From Patiriisocius sp047731265 (GTDB lineage: Bacteria; Bacteroidota; Bacteroidia; Flavobacteriales; Flavobacteriaceae): a stretch of DNA of 64,000 bases. Position 1 is the first letter of the stretch, and the number at the start of each line of letters is the position of its first letter. Below, piece by piece: positions 8,976 through 19,405 of the stretch. Location of the stretch: NCBI RefSeq assembly GCF_047731265.1, contig NZ_CP159835.1:2666001-2730000 (forward strand). Reading direction: 5' to 3'. Under the pieces are notes generated by a model that saw only the letters and a list, made by a program, of their open reading frames with translations, did no database searches and was not told where the DNA came from. The position numbers and the translations under genes were made by a program.

Positions 8976-10319
8976 TTAAATTCCAGTGTAGTTGGATGGC
9001 GTGATAACACTCATCTCTTTTTTAATGTCTGGTCCAACATCTAAGGTTTCAATAAAATTTGCGATTGAATTTTTAGTAATGGCCTCGTTGGTTCGTGTTA
9101 ATCCTTTTAAAGCTTCATAAGGATTTGGATATCCTTCGCGTCTTAAGATGGTTTGTAATGCTTCTGCAACCACTGCCCAATTGGCTTCAAGGTCAGCTTT
9201 GAATTTTGATTCGTTTAAGAGTAGTTTTTCTAATCCCTTAAGCGTAGATTGGAAAGCAATGAGCGTGTGTCCAAGAGGTACGCCAATATTTCTTAGTACC
9301 GTACTATCAGTTAAGTCACGTTGTAGTCTACTTACAGGTAGTTTAGCAGATAGATGCTCAAAAATGGCATTTGCAAGGCCCAAATTCCCTTCGCTGTTTT
9401 CAAAATCGATTGGATTTACTTTATGCGGCATAGCACTAGAACCAATTTCTCCTTTTTTAATTTTCTGTTTAAAATACTCCATAGAGACGTAGGTCCAGAC
9501 ATCACGGTCAAGATCTAGTACAATGTTGTTGATTCTTTTTAAGCAATCAAACAACGCGGCCATATGGTCGTAATGTTCAATTTGTGTAGTAGGGAAGGAG
9601 TGGTGTAATCCAAGTTTTTCTTGAACAAAATCTCCACCAAATTTTTTCCAGTCAATACTAGGATATGCTACGTGGTGTGCATTAAAATTTCCAGTAGCAC
9701 CACCAAATTTCGCAGCACTTTTAATATCATTTAACAAGTCAAATTGCTCACTTAATCGCACTACAAAAACTTCGATTTCTTTACCTAGGCGGGTTGGAGA
9801 GGCTGGCTGCCCGTGAGTACGTGCTAGCATAGAAACATCTTTCCAATCGTTTGCAAGCTGCGACAATTTTTCTTTTAACGCTGTAAACAATGGGACATAA
9901 ACCTCATTCATCGCGTCTTTTAAGGACATTGGAATGGCAGTATTATTTATGTCTTGTGACGTAAGCCCAAAGTGAATAAACTCTTTGTATTTGCTAATGC
10001 CTAAAATATCAAAAACTTCTTTGATGTAATACTCAACCGCTTTTACATCGTGGTTGGTTACTTTCTCTGTGTCTTTTATTTTTTGTGCTGCAGCAGTGTC
10101 AAATTGTTCATAAATGGCTCTTAATTGAGGAAACAGCCCTTTGTCAAAATCTTGTAGTTGTGGCAATTCTAATTCTACCAGTGCGATGAAGTATTCTATT
10201 TCAACGAGTACTCGATATTTGATAAGCGCCTCTTCAGAAAAAAAAGGAACTAATGATTTTGTTTTGCTTCCGTAGCGCCCGTCAATAGGAGAAATTGCTT
10301 GTAAATAATGTGTAGCCAT
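8976..10319 (-). CDS. purB: Adenylosuccinate lyase
   Basis: A 447-residue member of the fumarase/aspartase superfamily. It carries the signature GSSAMPHKVNPIDFE near residue 295, the catalytic-loop motif LARTHGQPASPT and the purB-type N-terminus LQAISPIDGRYGSKT, matching the long PurB form of about 450 residues (as in Escherichia coli). It splits SAICAR to AICAR and adenylosuccinate to AMP with release of fumarate in purine synthesis. The N-terminus is complete; it is followed at its 3' side by a strong terminator and stands alone. Confidence 0.95.
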   Translation of the reverse strand: MATHYLQAISPIDGRYGSKTKSLVPFFSEEALIKYRVLVEIEYFIALVELELPQLQDFDKGLFPQLRAIYEQFDTAAAQKIKDTEKVTNHDVKAVEYYIKEVFDILGISKYKEFIHFGLTSQDINNTAIPMSLKDAMNEVYVPLFTALKEKLSQLANDWKDVSMLARTHGQPASPTRLGKEIEVFVVRLSEQFDLLNDIKSAAKFGGATGNFNAHHVAYPSIDWKKFGGDFVQEKLGLHHSFPTTQIEHYDHMAALFDCLKRINNIVLDLDRDVWTYVSMEYFKQKIKKGEIGSSAMPHKVNPIDFENSEGNLGLANAIFEHLSAKLPVSRLQRDLTDSTVLRNIGVPLGHTLIAFQSTLKGLEKLLLNESKFKADLEANWAVVAEALQTILRREGYPNPYEALKGLTRTNEAITKNSIANFIETLDVGPDIKKEMSVITPSNYTGI

Positions 10320-10409
10320 GCTGCAAGATTTAAAGAGGGCAAAGATACCTTTTTTATGCAGTTCTTTATGCGTTCAGACATATAAATATTAGAAGATAAT
10401 ATACACGTG

Positions 10410-11291
10410 CTAAATAGCTAAATATGCTTTAATAAATACGTTTAATTTAGTTTGCATATCGCTAACGTCTGTCAACTCCCAGTTTCCGTGGCCAGCGTTA
10501 TAGATAGTATATTGGTGTTCCACACCGTTAGACTCAAGATTGGCTTTGAGTGTATTTGCATTTGATAATGGGACTAGTTTATCTTGATTTCCGTAGAACA
10601 TAATCGTAGGACTTGTAGCCGGAGAAACGTTTAAAGCTGGGCTGAGTGCTATGGCTAGGTTTGTGCCTGGTGGATATGCTGTTTCATCTACTAAAAATTC
10701 CAATTTTGCCTGAAATGTTGGGTTATTCGTGTAAAACGGATCTGTAAAATCTGTAGGACCAACAATAGTACACACAAATTTTACTTGGTCGTCTGTATCG
10801 TAGACGCTGTCATATTGCAAAGAAATATGTGCTCCAGCACTGGCGCCCAACAAACCAAATTCTGGTTTTATCTGCAGCGTTTCACTTTCAAAAGTGAGCT
10901 TATTTATTATTGCGCCTAAATCATTAAATTGATTTGGGAAGGCAGCACGAGAATCTATAATAGCGAGTCGATAATTGATATTTACAATGGCATGATTGGG
11001 GTTGTTTTCTAGTATTAAATCAATATAGCTTTCCATATCATTTTTATCACCAGCAGCCCACCCACCGCCGTGTACAAGAATAATTGCTTTTGTGGTTGCG
11101 GCATTTCTGCCTTCAGGTAAATACAGATCGTATATTTGTTGCGGGTCGTTTCCATATGCCACATTTTGCTGGATGGATACTGCTAAAGTACCGTAATTGT
11201 TTTCTCCAGAAACAATACTTTCATCTTCGTTGCAAGCACCCATAAAAAATATCGTAATAACGGTAAGTACAGAAAACAAGTGCTTTTTCAT
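10410..11291 (-). CDS. Alpha/beta hydrolase (carboxylesterase-like) lipoprotein
   Basis: A 293-residue lipoprotein (signal ending FFMGAC) of the HGGGW-type esterase group. It shows the oxyanion motif LVHGGGWAAGD, the nucleophile elbow GASAG (Ser near residue 152), the acid in YGNQDKLVP and the histidine in NAGHGNWE, so the triad is complete. Such enzymes cut short-chain esters or modified peptides in the envelope; the substrate is unknown. The ATG at 11291 is preferred over an in-frame TTG one codon upstream. It is divergent from the Sua5-like gene. Confidence 0.85.
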   Translation of the reverse strand: MKKHLFSVLTVITIFFMGACNEDESIVSGENNYGTLAVSIQQNVAYGNDPQQIYDLYLPEGRNAATTKAIILVHGGGWAAGDKNDMESYIDLILENNPNHAIVNINYRLAIIDSRAAFPNQFNDLGAIINKLTFESETLQIKPEFGLLGASAGAHISLQYDSVYDTDDQVKFVCTIVGPTDFTDPFYTNNPTFQAKLEFLVDETAYPPGTNLAIALSPALNVSPATSPTIMFYGNQDKLVPLSNANTLKANLESNGVEHQYTIYNAGHGNWELTDVSDMQTKLNVFIKAYLAI

Positions 11292-11384
11292 CAAGGAGTT
11301 TTAATGTTAACGTCTAAAATTGACTTTTATGTTAGTAATCGTTTCAAATTGACTATTTTTAATCATATAATTAGATTGGAAATA

Positions 11385-12002
11385 ATGGCGGAGTTTATAA
11401 AAATTTATGAGGAGAATCCCAATGAGAAAGATATTAGGAAGGTAGTTTCTATTATCAAAAAAGGGGGCCTTGTGATTTATCCCAGCGATACGGTGTATGC
11501 ATTGGGCTGTGATATTACCAATAATAAAGCATTAGAACGCGTTGCAAAGCTTAAAAATGTAAAACTTGAAAAGGCTAATTTCTCATTTGTTTGCGAAAAT
11601 TTAAGCAATCTGTCTGATTACGTAAAGCAAATAGACACAGCGACGTTTAAAATTTTAAAACGCGCATTGCCGGGTCCATACACTTTTATTTTGCCTGGAA
11701 ACAATAATTTACCCAGTGTCTTTAAAAAGAAAAAAGAAGTAGGAATTAGAGTGCCAGATAACAGCATTGTACAAGCCATCGTTGCTGAATTAGGGAACCC
11801 CATTGTTTCAACCTCCATAAAAGACGAGGATGAAGTAATTGAATACACCACAGACCCAGAACTCATTTATGAAAAATGGGAAAAATTTGTAGATGTAATA
11901 ATCGATGGTGGTTATGGTGGGAATATTCCTTCTACAGTAATAGACCTAACTGGAGACGAGCCTGTTTTAATACGAGAAGGGAAAGGACCTTTGGACATTT
12001 AG
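11385..12002 (+). CDS. Sua5/YciO/YrdC family protein (L-threonylcarbamoyladenylate synthase type)
   Basis: A 205-residue YrdC-fold protein. It shows the KxR/SxN-type core of the family: GGLVIYPSDTVYALGCD near the N-terminus, RALPGPYTFIL, VGIRVPDN, and the C-terminal DLTGDEPVLIREGKG. Family members make threonylcarbamoyl-AMP from threonine, bicarbonate and ATP for the t6A modification of tRNA at position 37. It may be the YciO-type paralogue rather than the essential TsaC, because the sequence begins with the YciO-like SIIKKGGLVIYPSDT context; the two cannot be separated by eye. The ATG at 11385 is chosen because upstream codons are not conserved family sequence. Confidence 0.85.
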   Translation: MAEFIKIYEENPNEKDIRKVVSIIKKGGLVIYPSDTVYALGCDITNNKALERVAKLKNVKLEKANFSFVCENLSNLSDYVKQIDTATFKILKRALPGPYTFILPGNNNLPSVFKKKKEVGIRVPDNSIVQAIVAELGNPIVSTSIKDEDEVIEYTTDPELIYEKWEKFVDVIIDGGYGGNIPSTVIDLTGDEPVLIREGKGPLDI

Positions 12003-12069
12003 AAACACTAATGTAATATTAAAAATAATTAATATTTTGACGCTTTAAAAAATGCCATAATGGTCTTTT

Positions 12070-12864
12070 CTAACAACCCATTGAACCAAAAGAAACCACA
12101 AGTTCTTGGTCTACCATTTCACCTTTTGCATTCTCGGCAGGTTCCCAAGTGCCTGGTAAATCCTTCATTAATTGGATCACAGCTTCATCAAGAGATGGAT
12201 ATCCTGATGGGCTATCTAATCTAATATTTTTAACGGCTCCCTCTGTGGTTACTGTAAAAAATAGTTTTGCTGGTTGTAGTTTTTCTGGATCAACATTAAC
12301 CCGAGCTTCTTCGCTACTAACCCTTAGATATGCCTTGAGCATTTCTTTGCCTAGCATATATCTGGCCTGTTTTTCTGGGACAATTGTAAGATGGGGCGTG
12401 GATTCGTTTTCTTCCCATACACCTGTTTCAGGGTTCTTTTTTTCGTAATCTGCCTTAATCAAAAAATTGTTAGCGTATTCTAATGATTGCAGGAGATTTA
12501 ATTGAGCATCTGTGAGTTTATTACTGTAGCCAATTTCGCGTATATCTGACCGCTTGTCATCAATAACGCGAATAATAGTAACAGACTTGAGTGTTTCGAT
12601 CTCTTCTAATTGTCCTTTATCAAAAAAATCATCAAAAAATAATGCGTTCGCTACGGTCTCTTTTTTTATAGGCCCAAACCTTGACCCTACATCATGGATA
12701 AATGCTGTAGAGACATTCTTTTTTACTTGATTATTGACCGCCATCTTCTCACTTATTGATTGGGCTATTTGATTTGTTTCAAGATCGCTTTTAGTAAAAT
12801 TTCCACAAGCCGCAAGACCCAATAGGTTTAGTGATATAAAATAAAATAAATAGTTCTTTTTCAT
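12070..12864 (-). CDS. Lipoprotein with TonB C-terminal-like domain
   Basis: A 264-residue lipoprotein (LLGLAAC lipobox near residue 21). Residues about 190-264 resemble a TonB C-terminal domain: PAKLFFTVTTEGAVKNIRLD, SGYPSLDEAVIQLM, PGTWEPAENAKGEMVDQELV. The N-terminal part matches nothing I know. Lacking a membrane anchor helix and a proline-rich spacer it is not an ordinary energy transducer; similar domains occur in many Bacteroidota envelope proteins of unknown function. It ends in Cys-stop (GSMGC). Monocistronic. Confidence 0.65.
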   Translation of the reverse strand: MKKNYLFYFISLNLLGLAACGNFTKSDLETNQIAQSISEKMAVNNQVKKNVSTAFIHDVGSRFGPIKKETVANALFFDDFFDKGQLEEIETLKSVTIIRVIDDKRSDIREIGYSNKLTDAQLNLLQSLEYANNFLIKADYEKKNPETGVWEENESTPHLTIVPEKQARYMLGKEMLKAYLRVSSEEARVNVDPEKLQPAKLFFTVTTEGAVKNIRLDSPSGYPSLDEAVIQLMKDLPGTWEPAENAKGEMVDQELVVSFGSMGC

Positions 12865-13122
12865 AGCGATCGATTTATTGATTAATTTTCATCAAATGTA
12901 TTGCAGTTGTTGAGTTCACGGCTCACATTAAATGTGAAAAAACTGTCAATTTTGTGTGAAACATATTAAAATGGTAGCGTTAAGGATCATTTTTTTTTGG
13001 CAATTAATTCAACAAAAAAGCAGGTGGTTATAAAATTCTACTGGTTTCAACAGCTACAGGGACTTTTGAAGTAGGGGAGTACTAGCAATAAATTATAAAC
13101 TGTGTTATCCAGCATTTTTTAA

Positions 13123-13902
13123 TTAGTTCCCCAGATGTTTATCAAACCAATTCAAAGCTTCATCAACACCTTTTGACGCTTGCCCAAGTCTAGGTGAATG
13201 GTTTGTTTGTTCGAATTCAATAATAATGAGATATTACTCTTGCTTTTTTTTCATTCTTAGAACAGGTCTTTTTTCCAATTCCTTAGGATTGTCAGTCAAC
13301 ATCTTTAATAAATCAGACGGCGCAGCAAAAACCACTATTGCATCTACTGAAACGTCATTTTTATTGCCGTTTTTTTCATTATCTGGAATCGTTATTTCAG
13401 GTGAAAGTCCAATGAGTAGAGATAGATGTCCACTGACGCTACTTCCCCAAAATCCAATTCTATTAGAATCTACTTTAAAATCATTAGCATTTTGTTTGAT
13501 GTATTGAACTGCTCTTCTAATATAACTTACCAATGCTGACATTACAAATTTTGGCTGACTACCATGCCTTACTTCAAAAACAGTATAACCATTAGAAACT
13601 AGTTGTTTTGGACTTAAAATATGCCAGGTGTCTGAATTAGTCATTTCGGCATCAGTTGTAAATCTATAGTGACCATTTTAAAGTACTTTAAATGTGTCAA
13701 AAGGAGAAGTCCATCCTCCGCTGTTAGTCAATATTATTCCTGCACCGTTAGGTTTTGTAGGTACATAAACATCAAAAGTTAGTGCCATACCAAAATTGTG
13801 ACCGTATATTACATCTTCAATAAATGTAAAATTTTGAGGATGAAGAATTTTCCTCTTTAATTTGTTCTGATTTGCTGTTAGAATAACTTTTAATAATAAC
13901 AA
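13123..13902 (-). pseudogene. Alpha/beta hydrolase pseudogene
   Basis: Three fragments of one alpha/beta hydrolase are read on the minus strand. The N-terminal part (13678-13902) contains FDVYVPTKPNGAGIILTNSG; the middle part (13234-13644, another frame) contains the nucleophile region NRIGFWGSSVSGHLSL; the tail (13123-13220) reads HSPRLGQASKGVDEALNWFD, then KHLGN and a stop, which is the usual end of dienelactone-hydrolase/prolyl-oligopeptidase-like enzymes. The section carrying the catalytic aspartate is missing between the middle part and the tail, and GxSxG has become GSSVS. Frameshift plus internal deletion make it non-functional. Confidence 0.8.
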
Positions 13903-14111
13903 ATAGGAAAAACTGGGTTATTAAAGGATATCTTATATTTCGGGACAGGTCAACATTATGCGCAACTTGATATGTATGGTTAGTTTCGAGGTCAAGAAAC
14001 GAATTTACTAAACAAATACAAACCAGAGAAAATTCCGAAGAAATTTTCCAGATAAGCACTTACCAATGCAATTGATTATATATTCACTATTGACTAACAA
14101 TCCTACTCAAA

Positions 14112-15175
14112 CTAATTAACTCCAGCGGCCAATTTAGCCTTCTTAACGGTAATCTTTTTTTGAATCCATTCTGGAAACTCTTCGGGTTTTTCTTCACTAT
14201 AAAAGTGTAGCTCTTGTTCAGGGTTAGGGAGGAGGAGTTCGCTTTACTTTTTACCTAAAATTAATCCTGCAGTTTGCACACCGCTATAACTAGCACCCGC
14301 CAATACGTGGGCGGCAATACTCGCACCGGAGAGATAGAAGTTTTCAATTTCACCTTTTGGTTTAAAAGCAAAAGGACCAATGTGTTTGAGTATTTTTTCC
14401 GTTCCGTAGACACCTCCTTTTGTAGCGTTTACCAAGCATTCGATGGTAATAGGAGTCCTTAGTTCCGCGTGAGCATTATGTTCTCTTACCGTGGTGATTG
14501 CTTTTTCAAGCGTTTTGATCATTTTTACTATTACCGCTTCTTTAAAGCTTAGGTAATCTTCTGAACGTGCTAAGTCTTCATTTTTCATATTATTTAAAAG
14601 ACTCGTAGTTTATAAAAGTGATGGCTTCAAGGGTATGATACCTACCATCAAAACTCGGCAGATTTTTGAGCCTAGTTAAGCTAATAAGAATCCCTGGAAA
14701 GGTTTCTCCATACCTCCGGATTCCTTTTTTCTCGTGCGGAAAATGTTCTTGCAATCGTACGATTAATTCTTCGTACGCAGAAGGATAGTCAAATCTTTCC
14801 TCTCCAATCCAGCAATGCTCATAGGCACTAGGATTCATTTGCAAAAAGGTGAGCTCTCCACCAATTCCTAGACCTTCGTATAAGTCGCTGGTAGAATTTC
14901 TTTCCCCTTCATTACCGAAAAGTCCAACGTAATGAACTCCCGGTGTAAAACGGTGACCGTTTAAATAAAAGCCATGGCACGCCCCACCTGGAACATCGTG
15001 TTGTTCAAGAACTCATACTTTTTGTCCATCTCGCGTTAAACATATAGCAGACGCCAAAACAACTGCACCAGAAACAATAATTATAGTGTCGTAACGAGGG
15101 TGTGCTTTTTCTTTTCCGTGGGAACCTTTTAGGTACTCAAATTTAGGATTAATTTAGGAAAACCGAAATCGACAC
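14112..15175 (-). pseudogene. Phytoene desaturase/retinol saturase-like FAD oxidoreductase pseudogene
   Basis: Read from the right on the minus strand, this is an eroded FAD-dependent oxidoreductase. The N-terminal dinucleotide-binding region is recognisable (HPRYDTIIIVSGAVVLASAI; the expected GSGAGG glycines are already lost), followed after an in-frame TGA by VLEQHDVPGGACHGFYLNG and LYEGLGIGGELTF. The C-terminal FAD segment appears as FYLSGASIAAHVLAGASYSG at 14290-14350. An in-frame TAA at 14244 cuts off a further 43 codons ending at 14112. The central few hundred codons are deleted, and there is a stop plus a frameshift near 14590. The parent family uses FAD to desaturate or saturate polyenes. 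Confidence 0.82.
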
Positions 15176-15201
15176 CGTTATAATGTTCTAAATAAACCAA
15201 A

Positions 15202-16215
15202 TTATTTTTTCAAAAACTTTACCGTAGCAGTACCACCCAATGTCGTAATTCTTATAAAGTACATCCCAGAAGTAAGGTGAGCAGTATCAATTGTTACAGC
15301 TCCAGAAGAAACTACGATATCTTCGGTAGTTTGTAATGCTTTTCCTTGTAAATCTAATACTTCGAGTCGCTTTAAAAGCGGTATTTGACTCAAAGAAATA
15401 GTTAAGACATCGTCCACTGGATTAGGATACATTTTTATAGCATTTTTTAAAGCGTTGTCATCAACCCCTAAAAATTGATTGTATAATATTTGTAATGAGT
15501 CTATGGGCTCTTCACCAAAAGGCATTTCTTCAATGTTTAATCTAATATGCGGATCATTAACATCATCGCCTTGCTTGTATACTAAAAGATATGCCGAAGT
15601 AGAAGAAGTACCTCGTGCCAAGCAACGTGAATCTGCACCGGCAAAATTAGCGCCTTGCATAGCCGCCATTAATTTATCAGCAAGCGTTCCAGAGGTATTT
15701 GTGAAATTTACCTGCATATTATTAAGAACAGTTTCATTTAATAAAATGTTTCCCTGAACGCTAAAGTTAGTTCCTTGAATATCATCTTTAAAGTCATCTG
15801 CGCTGGCACCAGTAAAACCTGCCACGCGAGGATTTCCGTCTGTATCAAAATCTGCAATGCCATATTGTCTAAAGGCTGGATCAAAATTTTGAGAATTGCA
15901 GGCATCATTGGCGATAAGAAAGTCGATAATTTCACTTGGATTGGATCCCATTTCCATTTGGGCAATGGCATTGTTAAGATTTGAGTTAGGAATACAAACA
16001 TAAGCTTGACTATTTACGCCACCGCGCCCCGGGATAATTCTGGTAATAATATCAATAATACCACCAAAGTTTGCGGCACCATCTACACAGCTAGCCCCAG
16101 CAGAACCAATATCTCCATTAGCTGGGTCAACCGCAATAATTGAAAAAGTATCTTGCGCCTGCACTGCAAATGTTAACAATACGGTCCCTAAAAAAGCATA
16201 TAATTTTTTTATCAT
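15202..16215 (-). CDS. DUF1028 family protein with T9SS sorting domain
   Basis: A 337-residue secreted protein: signal peptide (MIKKLYAFLGTVLLTFAVQAQ), a DUF1028 domain from about residue 22 to 240 starting DTFSIIAVDPANGDIGSAGA (an Ntn-hydrolase-like family), and a C-terminal Por/type IX secretion sorting domain of about 75 residues (IKMYPNPVDDVLTISL to TATVKFLKK). It is therefore exported through the outer membrane and probably anchored on the cell surface. The enzymatic activity of DUF1028 is not established. It stands alone between a pseudogene and the TonB-receptor gene. Confidence 0.88.
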   Translation of the reverse strand: MIKKLYAFLGTVLLTFAVQAQDTFSIIAVDPANGDIGSAGASCVDGAANFGGIIDIITRIIPGRGGVNSQAYVCIPNSNLNNAIAQMEMGSNPSEIIDFLIANDACNSQNFDPAFRQYGIADFDTDGNPRVAGFTGASADDFKDDIQGTNFSVQGNILLNETVLNNMQVNFTNTSGTLADKLMAAMQGANFAGADSRCLARGTSSTSAYLLVYKQGDDVNDPHIRLNIEEMPFGEEPIDSLQILYNQFLGVDDNALKNAIKMYPNPVDDVLTISLSQIPLLKRLEVLDLQGKALQTTEDIVVSSGAVTIDTAHLTSGMYFIRITTLGGTATVKFLKK

Positions 16216-16736
16216 AATTAAATATTTTAGAAATTGGAAGATAGCAGGCCTTAAAAATTTAATCTGTTGGAGTTAAATTCCCAGATGCTTGCATCTTTGT
16301 TTTATTTTTTTGGGATTTTAATACTTCGTGTGCTTGCACCCAGGTAGTTTATTTGCGGTATTTCATTTTTTTTTATCAAAGATCGCCTACCTATAATGGT
16401 ATTTAATCTTCTTTGTGGTTACTATAATAAGTCAATGTCCCAAAGGGTAATTATCTATTTGGTCTTTTAGTTCTAGTCCAGTCGCGTGCTCTGGATTAAT
16501 CTGAGGCTTATTTTTGGGACGATACATATTGAGCAAGCTTTAACACATATTCCTTTGTGTTCCTATTTTTATGGTTTCTAAACAACCTTTATTTTTTTAG
16601 TAGTGTATTCTTTTTTCATTATTTTAATTTTTACTAAAGATACAAATTCTATCAAAACAATTGAGTCATTAAATAGTACAGTTGGGTATTTTTAATACTG
16701 AAATAGGAATTCATTGTTTCACTTTTGTATGGAACA
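16216..16736. other. Intergenic region between divergent genes
   Basis: This roughly 520-base AT-rich gap must hold the promoters of the DUF1028 gene (left) and the TonB-dependent receptor (right). CACTTTTG at 16720-16727 resembles a -7 box just before the receptor start. A 31-codon minus-strand frame (16432-16527) has protein-like composition but no support. Nothing else is recognisable. Confidence 0.5.
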
Positions 16737-18917
16737 ATGAATTCGATACTTATGAAAATGCCAATCTTAAAAACTCTTTTATTTATGTGCTGCGGAATTC
16801 TTCCGTCCTTAATAATGGCACAAACGACCATATCAGGTGTAGTAACCGAAAAAAACGGCACACCCATTCTAGGAGCTAATATTTATATAGAAGGATCCTA
16901 CGACGGAACTTCATCAAATATGGACGGGACTTTTAGTTTTGAAACCGAAGAAACAGGCAGCGTAATGTTAAAAGTGACTTTCCTTTCTTTCGAAGAATAT
17001 TTGTTTACCGCTGAAGTTTCTGCGCTTATAAATTTAAATATTGTTTTAAGGGAGGATGTAAATTCGTTAGACACGGTAGTACTTTCAGCAGGTACTTTTG
17101 AGGCGAGTGATAATAGCAAGGTTTCAGTGTTAAAGCCTTTAGATGTTGTAACAACAGCAAGTGCGCTAGGAGATTTTGTAGGGGCCTTGCAAACATTGCC
17201 TGGGACAACCAACGTAGCAGAAGATGGAAGATTATTTGTGAGAGGTGGTGATGCAAGTGAAACGCAAATATTTATAGATGGGATTCGCGTTTTTACTCCT
17301 TACACACCCACCACAAATAACGCCCCTACGAGAGGCCGCTTTAGTCCATTTTTATTTGACGGAATTACTTTCTCTACGGGAGGGTATTCGGCAGAATATG
17401 GTCAGGCGTTGTCTTCTGTTTTATTACTGAGTACCATAGATGAACCCACTCAGGAATCTACAAATATTCAAATAATGAGCCTTGGTGGTGGATTAGGACA
17501 TACAGAGAAATGGAATAAATCTTCCTTAAGCGTAAACACATCTTATATTAATTTGGCGCCCTACATAGAAATATTTAACAACCGAAATGATTTTCAAAAA
17601 CCTTTTCAAACTTTTTCTGGAGAAGCTGTTTTTAGACAACAATTTGACAACGGTTTACTAAAAGTGTACGGGGCTTTTGACAGTTCAAATTTCGCATTGA
17701 CGCAAGAAGACATTAACAATACTGAAGGAACACAGTTTAGCTTAAATAATAAAAATTTCTATGGAAATACTAGCTATAATGGCGTTTTGACAAATGATTT
17801 AAAGATTGATCTAGGAGCAAGTTATACAATTGCTAAAACCGAAGTTGGAATAAATAATCTCGCGGTTGAAAACTCAGAAAACTCGGCGCACTTTAAAGTA
17901 AAACTGAAAAATAAGTTTAGCAATCGCTTTAAGTTATCGTTAGGAGTAGAGCAGTTTGTAACAGATTTTGAGGAAGATATTACGAGTGATGCTACACTAG
18001 AACCGTATGGATTTACTAATAATTTAACCGCAGCTTTTGCTGAAACGGATATTATTTTTTCAAGAAAGTTCGCCATTAAGACAGGAGTGCGTGCAGAGTA
18101 CAGCGCACTTTTTGAAGACGTTACAATTGCACCTCGACTTTCACTAGCCTACAAAACTGGAAAAAACAGCCAGCTGTCTGTAGCCTATGGTAACTTTAAC
18201 CAGCAGCCTAATGCTGATATTTTAAAGTTTGAATCTAATTTAAGAGCACAAAGCACAAAACACTACATTGCCAATTACCAATTCACCGCAAACAACCGAA
18301 TTTTTAGAGCAGAATTGTACAGAAAAGATTATCACAACTTGGTTACTTTTGATACTGAATTTGCCAGTGCAGCATCAAACTTCACGAATAACGGGGATGG
18401 GTATGCGCAGGGATTAGATATGTTTTTTCGTGATGATGAATCTATTAAGAACTTAGATTATTGGGTAAGTTATAGCTTCCTAGACACCGAACGAAAATTT
18501 CAGAATTTCCCAATAGAGGCAACACCCTCTTTTGCGTCAAAGCACAATGCATCTTTCGTAACGAAATACTGGATAGAGGACTTGAAAAGTCAGTTTGGAA
18601 CTACCTTTACCTACGCAAGCGGACGCGCCTATACGAATCCAAACACCTCTGGGTTTTTACAAGAACAGACCAAAGCTTTTAATAATTTGAGTTTAAGTTG
18701 GGCGTACCTGATAACACCACAAAAAATAATATTTGCATCTGTTAATAATGTTTTAGGATTTAATAATGTGAATGGGTATCAATATTCAAATACTGCCAAT
18801 GCTCAAGGACAATTTGACCGCCAAGCATTATTACCATCAACAGATCAGTTTTTCTTTATTGGTTTCTTCTGGACAATAAGTGATGATGGGAAAGAGAATC
18901 AGTTGGATAATTTGTAG
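16737..18917 (+). CDS. TonB-dependent outer-membrane receptor with CarboxypepD_reg domain
   Basis: A 726-residue outer-membrane transporter. After the signal (ending SLIMAQ) comes a CarboxypepD_reg-like domain (TISGVVTEKNGTPILGANIY, about residues 27-105), then a plug domain (GALQTLPGTTNVAEDGRLFV, RGGDASETQIFIDGIRV) and a beta-barrel rich in alternating aromatic strands, ending in the aromatic strand FFFIGFFWTIS. The length is shorter than SusC proteins (about 1000 residues) and no SusD neighbour is present, so it looks like a siderophore/metal or small-peptide receptor rather than a glycan one; the substrate is unknown. A second possible start is the internal ATG at 16752, 5 codons downstream. 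Confidence 0.88.
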   Translation: MNSILMKMPILKTLLFMCCGILPSLIMAQTTISGVVTEKNGTPILGANIYIEGSYDGTSSNMDGTFSFETEETGSVMLKVTFLSFEEYLFTAEVSALINLNIVLREDVNSLDTVVLSAGTFEASDNSKVSVLKPLDVVTTASALGDFVGALQTLPGTTNVAEDGRLFVRGGDASETQIFIDGIRVFTPYTPTTNNAPTRGRFSPFLFDGITFSTGGYSAEYGQALSSVLLLSTIDEPTQESTNIQIMSLGGGLGHTEKWNKSSLSVNTSYINLAPYIEIFNNRNDFQKPFQTFSGEAVFRQQFDNGLLKVYGAFDSSNFALTQEDINNTEGTQFSLNNKNFYGNTSYNGVLTNDLKIDLGASYTIAKTEVGINNLAVENSENSAHFKVKLKNKFSNRFKLSLGVEQFVTDFEEDITSDATLEPYGFTNNLTAAFAETDIIFSRKFAIKTGVRAEYSALFEDVTIAPRLSLAYKTGKNSQLSVAYGNFNQQPNADILKFESNLRAQSTKHYIANYQFTANNRIFRAELYRKDYHNLVTFDTEFASAASNFTNNGDGYAQGLDMFFRDDESIKNLDYWVSYSFLDTERKFQNFPIEATPSFASKHNASFVTKYWIEDLKSQFGTTFTYASGRAYTNPNTSGFLQEQTKAFNNLSLSWAYLITPQKIIFASVNNVLGFNNVNGYQYSNTANAQGQFDRQALLPSTDQFFFIGFFWTISDDGKENQLDNL

Positions 18918-19405
18918 CATTACTTGCTTTAGTCACACATAAATTATTAATTAAACAAACAAGCTAGCTCCTTCCCCAAGCGGTAAAAAAAGTATAATGA
19001 AACAAAGCTTTATTATACCGCATTTTGGGGAAGGGGCTTATATTTTTTGTTTCATTTCTATTTGTAGAGTCCCCCTTTCGAATTTCGGATTAAAATAGAG
19101 TTGTTTCATTCAACATTTTACCGAAATCTACCTTCCCCCAACACGCGGGAAATATATTTAAAATTTCATTAAAAACCTTCCCCCGATGAGAGAAGGAGCT
19201 TATATTTTTTGTTTTATTTAAACTGTAGTATTAATCAAACAAAGAAGTAAAGATGGCGGAGTGATTATGCTATTTCAGCAGAATTGTATCGAAGCCTACA
19301 GTTCAGTATTCAATTTCTACAATTCAGTTAAAACAAATTTCCAAAGGTTTGCTTCCGCGGTACTTTTATACCATCAAAATAAACTAACATTAAAACATTT
19401 ATATT
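18918..19405. repeat. Intergenic repeat region with a long hairpin
   Basis: The segment AGCTCCTTCCCC (18966-18977) is the near inverse of GGGGAAGGGGCT (19027-19038), and inside it GTATAAT (18992-18998) pairs with ATTATAC (19012-19018), giving a nested hairpin of about 73 bases that may act as a terminator for the receptor gene. The tail GCTTATATTTTTTGTTT after it recurs at 19197 behind a second C/G-rich stretch (CTTCCCCCGATGAGAGAAGG). No gene is visible in this gap; the last 100 bases should hold the promoter of the DUF2141 gene. Confidence 0.6.

Noticed and set aside
13817..14059. An 80-codon minus-strand frame overlapping the hydrolase pseudogene.
   Set aside because: The translation has no recognisable signal or domain and overlaps the better supported hydrolase fragment in another frame.
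16432..16527. A 31-codon minus-strand frame starting MYRPKNKPQINPEHATG with protein-like composition.
   Set aside because: No second copy, no promoter or neighbour context and no family match; it could be a gene relic, but the evidence is too thin to annotate.
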